This document shows positions 57,111-64,000 of a stretch of DNA of 64,000 nucleotides, one piece after another. Below the pieces are notes generated by a model that was not told the DNA's origin, ran no database searches, and saw only the letters and a list, made by a program, of their open reading frames with translations. Source of the DNA: Methylobacterium gossipiicola (GTDB lineage Bacteria > Pseudomonadota > Alphaproteobacteria > Rhizobiales > Beijerinckiaceae); assembly GCF_900113485.1 (NCBI RefSeq), contig NZ_FOPM01000001.1:248001-312000 (forward strand), read 5' to 3'. The position numbers and the translations under genes are program-made. Position 1 is the stretch's first letter. Every line of letters begins with the position of its first letter.

Positions 57111-58406
57111 TCATTCCGCCTGTGCGAGAGCCTGTTCGATATCGGCGATGAGATCCTCGGCGTTCTCCAGCCCAATGGAGAGTCGCACGGTCTCGGGGCC
57201 GACGAGGGCGGCGGCCTTCTCGTGCGGAAGCAGTTGCCGGTGCGTCGTCGTCGCCGGATGGATCGCCAGGGACTTGATCTCGCCGATATTGACCAGATGC
57301 GAGATGAGCTTGAGGCTCATGATGAAGCGCTTCGCCGCCGCCTCGCCGCCCTTGAGCGCGAAGGTGAAGATCGAACCCGGTCCCTCCGGCACGTATCGCG
57401 TGGCCAGGGCCTCTCCCGCTTGGCCGGGCAGGGCGGGATAGCTGACCCATTCGACGGCCGGATGATCCCGCAGGAAGCCGGCCACCGCCTTGGCGTTGGC
57501 GCAGTGGCGCGCCATGCGCAGGGGCAGCGTCTCGATTCCCGTGAGCGTCAGGAAGGCGTTCATGGGTGAGAGGCCGGGGCCGAGCTCACGCAGGCCGAAC
57601 AGGCGACAGGCCACGGCGAAGCTGAAGTCCGGGAACCGCTCGGTGACGACGAGGCCGTCGTAATCCTCCCACGGTTCAGCGACGAGGTTATAGCGGTCGG
57701 GCTGCGCCGCCCAGTCGAACCGGCCGGCGTCGCAGATCACCCCGCCGATGGTCTGGCCGGAGCCGCCGAGAAACTTCGACGTCGAGTGCATGACGATATC
57801 GGCGCCGTGCTCGATGGGCCGGATCAACGCCGGGGACGCGAGGGTGTTGTCGACGATGAGCGGCAGCTTGTGGCGCCGCGCCACCTCGGCGATGCCCGCG
57901 ATGTCCATGACGGTGGCGCAGGGGTTGACGATGGATTCGCAGACGATGGCCTTCGTCCGGGGCGTGATCGCCGCTTCGAAATCCGCCGGGTCGAGGCCCT
58001 TGGCGAATTGTGCCTTCATGTCGTAGCGGCCGTCGAGGCGGTTGATGAGGCCGAGCGAACCACCGAACAGGCGCGGTGACACGACGTAGGCGTCGCCGCT
58101 CTTCATCAGCGTCATGAGAATGAGGAGGAGGGCGGACTGCCCGGACGAGACCGCCACGGCGGAGGCCGCGCCTTCGAGGGCGGCGACGCGGCGCTCGAGG
58201 GCGGCCACCGTCGGGTTCGAGCCGCGCGAGTACGAGAAGCCCGTGCGCCGCATGGCGAAGATGTCGGCCGCCTGCTCCGTCGATTCGAAGACGAAGCCGT
58301 TGGTGAAATAGATCGGCTGCGCTCGCGCGCCGGTGGCGGGATCGGGGGCGGCGCCGGCATGGATGGCGGCGGTGGCGAAGCGCTGGGGTCTGGTCTCGGT
58401 GGCCAT
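57111..58406 (-). CDS. O-acyl-homoserine sulfhydrylase family (Cys/Met metabolism PLP enzyme), paralogue A
   Basis: A 431-residue PLP enzyme of the cystathionine gamma-synthase group. The PLP lysine is in HSTSKFLGGSGQTIGG, and FVFESTEQAADIF, YSRGSNPTVAALE and the SIGLENAEDLIADI end are typical. Such enzymes form homocysteine from O-acetyl- or O-succinyl-homoserine and sulfide. It is clearly related to the protein at 58973 but differs in the region after YSRG and in the DWAAQPDRY insert. It starts 20 bases after the response regulator and is probably in its operon. Confidence 0.9.
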   Translation of the reverse strand: MATETRPQRFATAAIHAGAAPDPATGARAQPIYFTNGFVFESTEQAADIFAMRRTGFSYSRGSNPTVAALERRVAALEGAASAVAVSSGQSALLLILMTLMKSGDAYVVSPRLFGGSLGLINRLDGRYDMKAQFAKGLDPADFEAAITPRTKAIVCESIVNPCATVMDIAGIAEVARRHKLPLIVDNTLASPALIRPIEHGADIVMHSTSKFLGGSGQTIGGVICDAGRFDWAAQPDRYNLVAEPWEDYDGLVVTERFPDFSFAVACRLFGLRELGPGLSPMNAFLTLTGIETLPLRMARHCANAKAVAGFLRDHPAVEWVSYPALPGQAGEALATRYVPEGPGSIFTFALKGGEAAAKRFIMSLKLISHLVNIGEIKSLAIHPATTTHRQLLPHEKAAALVGPETVRLSIGLENAEDLIADIEQALAQAE

Positions 58407-58426
58407 GGGGCCTTCTCGGCTGGGGG

Positions 58427-58816
58427 TCAGGCGGCGCGGTGCACGAAGGCGCGCAGGGTCCGCACGAGGGTCGAGGGTTCGTAGGGCTTGGGGATGAAGC
58501 GGGCGCCCTCCGGCATGTCGTTCGGGCCGGGGGTGCCCATTCCGGAGACGACGAGGACGGGGATCGCGGGCCAGCGATGGGCGACGAGACGGGCCAGGGC
58601 GAACCCGTCCATGGAGCCGCGCGGCATGTCGACATCGGTCATCAGGACGCCTACGTCGTCGCGATTCTCCAGCACCGTCAGGGCCTTGTCGGCATGTGGC
58701 GCTTCCAGGACCGTGAAGCCCGCATCCGCCAGGGTGTCGGCCGCCTCCATCAGGAGCAGGCCGTCGTCTTCCACGAGCAGCACGACGGGGAGGTCTGGGG
58801 AGTGCGTCATCGGCAA
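58427..58816 (-). CDS. Single-domain response regulator
   Basis: A 129-residue CheY-like receiver. The acid pair is at D17-D18 (VEDDGLL), the phospho-acceptor is D61 (LMTDVDMPRG), and K110 (IPKPYEPS) completes the site. There is no output domain. The FIPKPYEPSTLVRTLRAF end is typical of rhizobial single-domain receivers. It is located between two homocysteine-synthase paralogues; its partner kinase is not in the window. The ATG at 58816 fits the family start. Confidence 0.92.
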   Translation of the reverse strand: MPMTHSPDLPVVLLVEDDGLLLMEAADTLADAGFTVLEAPHADKALTVLENRDDVGVLMTDVDMPRGSMDGFALARLVAHRWPAIPVLVVSGMGTPGPNDMPEGARFIPKPYEPSTLVRTLRAFVHRAA

Positions 58817-58972
58817 CCGGACGATCTCACGCGAGGAAAGGCCGGGGCCTATTCCCCGTCCTCCGCGCCGTCAACAACGGGCGCCGGACCGGGATCGTTT
58901 CACCGGCGCGGGGATGACCCTCCGCGCCGGCGCACGGGCGCCTGGGACGGGGAACGCTCCGGCCCGCCACGA

Positions 58973-60253
58973 TCATGCCGACAGGGCCGCGTCGAGGTCT
59001 TCGATGAGGTCGGCCGGATCCTCGAGGCCGATGGAAAGGCGCACCACTTCGGGGCCGGCCCCGGCGGTGATCTTCTGCGGATCGGTGAGCTGACGATGGG
59101 TGGTCGAGGCCGGGTGGATCACGAGGGAGCGGGTGTCGCCGATATTGGCCAGATGCGAGAACAGCTGCAGATTCGACACCAGTTTGACGCCGGCGTCGTA
59201 GCCACCCTTGAGGCCGACCGTGAATACGGCGCCGGCTCCGTTCGGCGAGTAGCGCCGGGCGAGGGCATGGTAGCGGTCGCTCTCCAGGCCCGGATAGCTG
59301 ACCCAGGCGACGGCCGGATGCGTCGACAGGTGGGTGGCGATGGCCAGCGCGTTGTCGCAGTGGCGCTGCATCCGCAGCGGCAGGGTCTCGATGCCGTTGA
59401 GGATGAGGAAGGCGTTGAATGGCGCCAAGGCCGGGCCGAGGTCGCGCAGCCCCAGCACCCGGATGGCGATGGCGAAGGCAAAATTCCCGAAGGTCTCGGA
59501 TAGCACCATCCCGGCATATTCCGGCCGGGGCTTCGACAGGGCCGGATAACGGTCGTCGCCGGCCCAAGTGAAGGTGCCGCCATCGACCACGAGGCCGCCG
59601 ATGGAATTTCCGTGGCCCCCGAGGAACTTCGTCGCGGAATGCACCACGATGTCGGCGCCGTGCTCGAAGGGCCGGATGAGGTACGGCGTCGCCATGGTGT
59701 TGTCGACGACCAGCGGGATGTTGTGCCGCTTGGCGATGGCCGAGAGCGCGGCGATGTCGGTGACGACGCCGCCGGGATTGGCGATGGATTCGCAGAAGAT
59801 CGCCCGGGTGCGCGGGGTGATGGCCCGCTCGAACGAGGCCGGATCATCGGTGTCGGCCCAGACGACGTTCCAGCCGAAATTCTTGTAGGCGTGGTTGAAT
59901 TGGTTGATCGAGCCGCCGTAGAGCTTGTTCGCCGCGACGAACTCGTCGCCCGGCTGCAGCAGGGCGTTCATGGTCAGGAACTCGGCGGCGTGCCCCGAGG
60001 CCACGGCCACCGCCGCTGTCCCGCCTTCGAGGGCCGCGATGCGCTCCTCCAGCACGGCGTTGGTCGGGTTCGTGATCCGTGAATAGATGTTGCCGAAGGC
60101 TTGGAGCCCGAACAGCGAAGCGGCGTGATCGACATCGTCGAACACGAACGAGGCCGTCTGGTAGATCGGCGTCGCCCGTGCGCCCGTCGCCGCATCGGGG
60201 GCGGCGCCCGCATGGATCGCCAGGGTGTTGAAGCCGGGCAGGCGGTCGGTCAT
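58973..60253 (-). CDS. metY: O-acetylhomoserine sulfhydrylase, paralogue B
   Basis: A 426-residue PLP enzyme with the MetY pattern: [60 protein letters not shown] and the PLP lysine in [16 protein letters not shown]. It forms homocysteine from O-acetylhomoserine and sulfide. The family length is normal. It lies upstream of the response regulator with 156 bases between, and 107 bases separate it from the DUF3140 gene on the other strand; I see no S-adenosylmethionine riboswitch there. Confidence 0.94.
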   Translation of the reverse strand: MTDRLPGFNTLAIHAGAAPDAATGARATPIYQTASFVFDDVDHAASLFGLQAFGNIYSRITNPTNAVLEERIAALEGGTAAVAVASGHAAEFLTMNALLQPGDEFVAANKLYGGSINQFNHAYKNFGWNVVWADTDDPASFERAITPRTRAIFCESIANPGGVVTDIAALSAIAKRHNIPLVVDNTMATPYLIRPFEHGADIVVHSATKFLGGHGNSIGGLVVDGGTFTWAGDDRYPALSKPRPEYAGMVLSETFGNFAFAIAIRVLGLRDLGPALAPFNAFLILNGIETLPLRMQRHCDNALAIATHLSTHPAVAWVSYPGLESDRYHALARRYSPNGAGAVFTVGLKGGYDAGVKLVSNLQLFSHLANIGDTRSLVIHPASTTHRQLTDPQKITAGAGPEVVRLSIGLEDPADLIEDLDAALSA

Positions 60254-60360
60254 GGAATCCTCCTCGGGCCGGGGGCCGCACCCGATCCGTCTAACGCCGA
60301 GCCCCAGGCCGGCGGAAGGGGGGAGCCCAATGGTTCCGCTTAAACGAACACGCGTTCTTT

Positions 60361-60810
60361 ATGGAGAACGCCGCAACCGAGTCAAGGCAGATGGACGGCG
60401 TGGAACCGCGCGCGGCGCCCTCGCTTGACCCCGGCAGCGAAGATTCGAGTGGGAGCGACACGGTGGCCGAGCACGACGACGAAGCGACGTGGAAGGCGTT
60501 CAAGGACGCCGTCAACATGACCGCCTCCGCCCTGGAGAAGTTCCTCGACACGGACGAGAGTCAGGAGGTGGGCCAGAAATCCGGCGGAAAGGGCGAATCC
60601 ACGGGCCATGCGTCCGGGCGCCGCATCGTCGAACTGCTCCACACCAAGAAGGCGGATCTGACCGAGGACGACTACGCCCACATGCGCAAGGTGGTGTCTT
60701 ACGTGAAGCGCCACCTCAAACAGGGTGGCCCCGACGACAAGGACGCCGTGAAGGACTCACCGTGGCGCTATTCCCTGATGAACTGGGGGCACGATCCCTT
60801 GAAGGATTGA
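60361..60810 (+). CDS. DUF3140 protein
   Basis: A 149-residue soluble protein. The DUF3140 domain runs from about residue 42: VNMTASALEKFLDTDESQEVG, then SGRRIVELLHTKKADLTEDDY, AHMRKVVSYVKRHLKQ and the closing WRYSLMNWGHDP. Its function is unknown; some homologues are described as DNA-binding. The first 40 residues are acidic and probably disordered. It is divergent from metY and convergent with the AraC regulator. Confidence 0.88.
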   Translation: MENAATESRQMDGVEPRAAPSLDPGSEDSSGSDTVAEHDDEATWKAFKDAVNMTASALEKFLDTDESQEVGQKSGGKGESTGHASGRRIVELLHTKKADLTEDDYAHMRKVVSYVKRHLKQGGPDDKDAVKDSPWRYSLMNWGHDPLKD

Positions 60811-60872
60811 CGCCCTCGGCGATGCTCGCACCAATCGGCCGCCGGCGTTTCGCATCTTCACCGTCGGTCGGG

Positions 60873-61901
60873 TCATCGATCTGACGGCAACCTCCCGTCG
60901 CTGTCCTGAGGCTCGACCTTCCGACGCCATTGGCTCGGCGTCACGCCGGTCCATTCCAGGAATGCCCGCGTGAAGTGCGAGGCATCGGCGTAGCCGAGGT
61001 CTTGGGCGATCCGGCCGATGGAGAGGCTTCCGGACAGCAGGGACTGGGCCCGCCCGGCCATGACACGCTGCTGAATGTCGGCATAGCGGGTTCCGGCTTC
61101 GTCGAGGCGACGCTGCAAGGTCCGGCGGGAGAGGCCGAGGCGGTGGGCGATGCCATCGAGGGTGGGGCGCTTCTCGTCGAGGCCGAGATCGATAAGATGA
61201 GCGACGCAAGTCGTCAGATCGTCGTCGATGGGTTCGTTCACTCCGACGCCTGGATCGCCCGGGTTATACCGGTTCGGATTGGACGCACCGAGCAGGCCCG
61301 GTGAGAAGACCAAGCCGGCCTGCGGGCCGAAGGCGATCTCTGCGCCGAGCAGACGTTCGATATCGGATCGGCCCGCCAGGGTCGCGCCCGTCACGATGGC
61401 GTGGTCCGGCCGCCATGCCGGGCCGAGGAAGTGGCGTACGGTGCCGAGAAGATAGCCCAGCGCCAGGATCTCGTTCGCCTGACGACCGACCTCGATCCGC
61501 TCGACGATGCCGTATCCGTAGAGGACTTTCGCGCCCTGCCGACGCAGGCCTGTCCAGGTCGCCGTCTGCAGCAGGATCGGGGTGACGGCCTCGACCCTGG
61601 ACAACGCTTCGCCGAGCGTGCCGGCACTCCGGACCTGGAGGCCGATGGGGCCGAGACCGGCAATCCCGAACCCCGTCGAGAGCCGCGCCGGCAGCGCCGG
61701 ATCACCGATTTCGCGAATGGCCGCCTGGACCAGCCCGACCTGATCCCGCAGCAGGATCAAACGATCGGGCGTATCGAGGAGCGTGAGCGGTATCCCGGCG
61801 CGGCCGAACACCCGCTTCGACGAACCGCCGGCGCTCCTGATCGCCTCGGCGATCGCCCCCATCGTGCGGGCTTTGGTCAGACCGTATCGCGGCATCGGCA
61901 T
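60873..61901 (-). CDS. AraC-family transcriptional regulator
   Basis: A 342-residue regulator of the type with an N-terminal arabinose-binding-like domain (residues about 20-210) and a C-terminal AraC double helix-turn-helix (about 240-335: LDGIAHRLGLSRRTLQRRLDE, then IGRIAQDLGYADASHFTRAF). The closing WTGVTPSQWRRK is typical. The ATG at 61901 follows a GGCGGGGG stretch; ATG 61895 is equally possible, and the longer frame to 62093 is noncoding. It is divergent from the cupin gene (start 62057) and likely controls it. Confidence 0.92.
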   Translation of the reverse strand: MPMPRYGLTKARTMGAIAEAIRSAGGSSKRVFGRAGIPLTLLDTPDRLILLRDQVGLVQAAIREIGDPALPARLSTGFGIAGLGPIGLQVRSAGTLGEALSRVEAVTPILLQTATWTGLRRQGAKVLYGYGIVERIEVGRQANEILALGYLLGTVRHFLGPAWRPDHAIVTGATLAGRSDIERLLGAEIAFGPQAGLVFSPGLLGASNPNRYNPGDPGVGVNEPIDDDLTTCVAHLIDLGLDEKRPTLDGIAHRLGLSRRTLQRRLDEAGTRYADIQQRVMAGRAQSLLSGSLSIGRIAQDLGYADASHFTRAFLEWTGVTPSQWRRKVEPQDSDGRLPSDR

Positions 61902-62056
61902 CCCCCGCCGGGAGGATCGAAGCCCTGGCACCAAATGGCAAGAATCGATCGCCGAGGCCGGATAGCTCTGGTGATGCCGATGGGCCTGACGTCCCGCGGA
62001 GGCGAGGCGCAGCAGGCGCCCTTGTCCGAAATCGGCCGAACTCGCTGGAGCACACC

Positions 62057-62500
62057 ATGGCAACGCTCGCCTTCGACGACCGGACCATCGCATGGCAAAC
62101 CATCGATGGCTTCGATCATGCCGCCTATTTCATCCTCGAGGTCGATGAGACGGCGCGGATCGTCGATCTGCTGTTCAAGTTCGCCGCGAACGAACGGATC
62201 GCCCTACACCGGCACGGCGCAGCCTATCGCACCCTCGTCCTGCAAGGCGAACTGAGGATCTATCGCCCCGACGGGACCTTGCGGGAGATCCGCCCCGTCG
62301 GCAGCTACGTCGCGGGAGAAGCGGGGGGCGAACCCCACACCGAGGGCGGCGGCGACCAGGACGTGATCGTGTATTTCACGAACCGCGACATCGACGGACC
62401 GGTCTACGAACTCTTGGACGCGGACCACGCGATCGTCGCAACCTTCGGCATCCCCGAATTCAAGGCGATTTTCGCGGCGCAAGCCGCCATGGCTGCCTGA
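62057..62500 (+). CDS. Cupin-fold protein (ChrR-like)
   Basis: A 147-residue beta-rich protein with a cupin pattern: FAANERIALHRHGAAYRTLV carries the first metal-binding histidines, followed by LQGELRIY and a second motif around GGEPHTEGGGDQDVIVYF. Metal binding is likely; the substrate is unknown. It resembles 2,4'-dihydroxyacetophenone dioxygenase-like and ChrR-like cupins. The gene is opposite the AraC regulator with 155 bases between and is followed after 13 bases by the DUF2380-like gene. Confidence 0.8.
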   Translation: MATLAFDDRTIAWQTIDGFDHAAYFILEVDETARIVDLLFKFAANERIALHRHGAAYRTLVLQGELRIYRPDGTLREIRPVGSYVAGEAGGEPHTEGGGDQDVIVYFTNRDIDGPVYELLDADHAIVATFGIPEFKAIFAAQAAMAA

Positions 62501-62513
62501 CGGAGGCCTCTCG

Positions 62514-63077
62514 ATGCGCGTCTCGAATCTGCTCCGCGCGCGGGCGTTGGGCAAGCCCACGACCCGAAGCAAGGTTCGCAACCGCCTCGCCGGACTCGGA
62601 GCGACTGCGCTTCTCTTCGCGACGCTCGGCGTCGCACCCGCCCACGCGGTGGAGGCCCTCGTCGTCCTACCGATCAAGCTTCTCGATACGTCCGGCGAAC
62701 CGACCGATCAGGCCGCGCAGCATGCCGAGCGTCTGGTTCGCCTGGCCGATGGCCTCGCGACCGACCTGACCCGGGCGGGACTGTATCGGGCGACACGCCT
62801 CCCGGCCGATCTGCTTCGGCGGGCGTGCCCCTCGGAAGACGGCGCCTGCCTGCTGAAGGCCGCTCGGGCTCGGGGAGCCGACGTGATCTTCATCGGAGTC
62901 GTGCACAAGAGCAGTACCCTGATCCTGCAACTCTGGGCCCGTGTCGTGGATGCCCGCACCGGGCGCGACCTGTTCTCCCGCGATCTCAATTTTCGCGGCG
63001 ATACGGACGAGGCTTGGCACCGCGCCGCGGCCTTTCTCCTGTCCCAGATCCGCGATGGCGGGCTTGAGGATCGCTGA
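62514..63077 (+). CDS. Secreted DUF2380/DUF3280-like protein
   Basis: A 187-residue protein with a long n-region and signal peptide ending about APAHA (residue 45). The mature part has VEALVVLPIKLLDTSGEP, a helix (LVRLADGLATDLTRAGLYR) and LQLWARVVDARTGRDLFSR. This is the pattern of a family of predicted periplasmic proteins (DUF2380 or DUF3280) with unknown function. CxxC-type cysteines (RRACPSEDGACLL) may form a disulfide. ACGGAGG lies a few bases before the ATG. It probably shares an operon with the cupin gene. Confidence 0.75.
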   Translation: MRVSNLLRARALGKPTTRSKVRNRLAGLGATALLFATLGVAPAHAVEALVVLPIKLLDTSGEPTDQAAQHAERLVRLADGLATDLTRAGLYRATRLPADLLRRACPSEDGACLLKAARARGADVIFIGVVHKSSTLILQLWARVVDARTGRDLFSRDLNFRGDTDEAWHRAAAFLLSQIRDGGLEDR

Positions 63078-63135
63078 CGCGGGGCAGGGGGGCCGCCGGA
63101 CTTCGACGGTGCCGCGCCGATGCGCTCCACAGCTT

Positions 63136-63174
63136 GAGAATGAACGTTCATTGACGTGAGAATGAACGTTCATT
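63136..63174 (+). promoter_or_regulatory. Tandem palindromic operator overlapping a promoter (TetR site)
   Basis: GAGAATGAACGTTCATT occurs twice (63136-63152, 63158-63174). Each unit contains the perfect palindrome AATGAACGTTCATT (63139-63152 and 63161-63174), 22 bases centre to centre. TTGACG (63151-63156) starts in the first and TATGCG (63174-63179) begins at the end of the second, a 17-base spacing. A dimer bound at the second site would block RNA polymerase. Confidence 0.75.
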
Positions 63175-63202
63175 ATGCGGGAGGGACGAGCAGGAGCGTG
63201 TG

Positions 63203-63466
63203 ATGGTCCTCCCCCATCGGAACCACTGGGCAGACTTCGACGGGACCTCGCCCGAGCCCCAGCTCGCGCGGCGTCTGACGGCGACGTTCCGGGCGCTCTG
63301 CACGCCGGCCAATCTCGCGGCCCTCGGGGTTCTCGCCTTCGGATGGCTCGCCCTCGTCGGCTGGACCGGGGCCGGACCGGACAGCTGGCAGGCGCGGGTC
63401 TGTGCCGACCTCGAGCTGCAACCGCGCGCCTGCGCGGTCATTCCGTCGGCCGGCGACGCCTCGTGA
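63203..63466 (+). CDS. Small single-helix membrane protein ahead of the TetR gene
   Basis: An 87-residue protein with one hydrophobic segment (NLAALGVLAFGWLALVGW), a soluble N-terminus and a periplasmic-looking tail with two cysteines (ARVCADLELQPRACA). No family is recognised. ATG 63203 lies six bases after AGGAG; a GTG three bases earlier is too close to it. The stop overlaps the TetR GTG (GTGA), so both are expressed from the operator-promoter at 63136-63179. Confidence 0.65.
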   Translation: MVLPHRNHWADFDGTSPEPQLARRLTATFRALCTPANLAALGVLAFGWLALVGWTGAGPDSWQARVCADLELQPRACAVIPSAGDAS

Positions 63467-64000
63467 GCGCGGCGTCCGCGAGCACGGCCCTCGGCACCGT
63501 CGTCGACGCCCGCGCCGGTCAGGCGGCACGGCGGGAGCACATCCTCGACGCGGCGGAAGCCTGCTTCGTGCGCAACGGCTTCCACCGCACCACCATGCAG
63601 GATCTGGCCCGTGAAGCGGCCATGAGCCCGGGCAATTTCTACCGCTACTTCGAATCGAAGGAGGCGCTCATCCTCGGCTGGGCCGAGCGCGAGCGCGGAC
63701 GCGGCGCCCTGCTGGTCGAGAGCCTGGAGCGCCAGGGCGACCGGCGCGCGGCCTTCCTCGGGGTCATCACCCAGTATTTCACCGCCATCACCCGCGAGGC
63801 GGCGGTGTTGCGCCTCGACATCTGGTCGGAGGCGACCCGCAACCCCGCCATCGCGGCCATGACCGAGCGCACGGAGGCCGAAGCGAAGGCGTGGATCGTC
63901 GACACCATCGCGGCCCTCTCCACCGACCCGGCTTGCGACCCGGCGGCGGTCTACGCCGTCCTCGATCCCCTGATGAAGGGCCTCCTCGTCGGCCGTGCCC
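63463..64000 (+). CDS. TetR-family regulator, cut by window end
   Basis: The GTG at 63463 overlaps the preceding stop; 179 codons are seen before the window ends. The N-terminal helix-turn-helix is clear: HILDAAEACFVRNGFHRTTM, QDLAREAAMSPGNFYRYFES and KEALILGWAE. The C-terminal ligand domain (AAFLGVITQYFTAITREAAV) is partly present. It most likely binds the tandem palindrome 290-330 bases upstream and represses its own operon. The controlled effector or pump is not visible. Confidence 0.9.
   Translation, partial: MSAASASTALGTVVDARAGQAARREHILDAAEACFVRNGFHRTTMQDLAREAAMSPGNFYRYFESKEALILGWAERERGRGALLVESLERQGDRRAAFLGVITQYFTAITREAAVLRLDIWSEATRNPAIAAMTERTEAEAKAWIVDTIAALSTDPACDPAAVYAVLDPLMKGLLVGRA

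Noticed and set aside
60254..60360. Possible S-adenosylmethionine riboswitch upstream of metY
   Set aside because: The conserved SAM-II pseudoknot segments could not be found; only GC-rich sequence and no matching loop.
60254..60360. General-stress (EcfG-type GGAAC...GTT) promoter near metY and DUF3140
   Set aside because: A GGAAC is present on the minus strand but no GTT follows at the required 16-17 base distance.

Overview
The window is a 64 kb stretch of ordinary high-GC chromosome from an alphaproteobacterium of the Hyphomicrobiales (Rhizobiales), most likely Methylobacterium, Methylorubrum or a close relative. This is inferred from the aa3 oxidase gene order running into surf1, thrC and an M16 peptidase; an NAD-dependent formate dehydrogenase operon of the FDH2/Fds type; a formaldehyde-activating-enzyme paralogue; a phasin; a spore-photoproduct-lyase-like radical SAM protein; and many small signalling proteins. 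No rRNA, insertion sequence, prophage or CRISPR array is visible. One tRNA (Pro, TGG) is present.

Layout. 1-11246 (minus strand): a truncated 7TM sensor, then, read against the numbering, the respiratory cluster coxB-coxA-ctaB-coxF-ctaG-coxC-DUF983-surf1-DUF4864-thrC-M16 peptidase. 11535-18661 (plus): a LysR regulator and fdsG-fdsB-fdsA-fdhD-fdsD, which oxidise formate to CO2 with NAD+. 18669-26537: a secreted proline-rich protein, then gltB-gltD (ammonia assimilation). 26571-34900: a DUF459 SGNH hydrolase, a chemoreceptor, galE-mltB opposite galU (UDP-sugar supply and wall turnover), a probable small RNA, a palindromic repeat and a DUF817 membrane protein. 35323-41337: a membrane-anchored trypsin-like protease, a DnaJ-type membrane protein, a penicillin-binding carboxypeptidase with SPOR domain, a phasin, small secreted and membrane proteins, PilZ and DUF551 proteins. 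41569-45860: an RND adaptor and pump. 45958-53101: tRNA-Pro, an NDUFS4-like protein, a deaminase, the SPL-like protein, a SHOCT protein, glgX and icd. 53323-64000: Fae paralogue, TrmJ, a GGDEF-EAL protein, two homocysteine-synthase paralogues around a response regulator, DUF3140, an AraC regulator opposite a cupin gene, a secreted DUF2380-like protein, and a small membrane protein plus TetR regulator (cut by the window end) behind a tandem operator.

Metabolically the window joins formate oxidation, NADPH supply (icd), glutamate synthesis, terminal respiration, sulfur assimilation and storage (phasin, glgX). No wholly new multi-gene system is seen. The more unusual signals lie between genes: a pair of inverted copies of a 77-bp palindromic repeat, a three-hairpin small RNA with an anti-Shine-Dalgarno motif, an exact 16-bp element shared by the fds and phasin promoters, and a tandem palindromic operator in front of a TetR gene.
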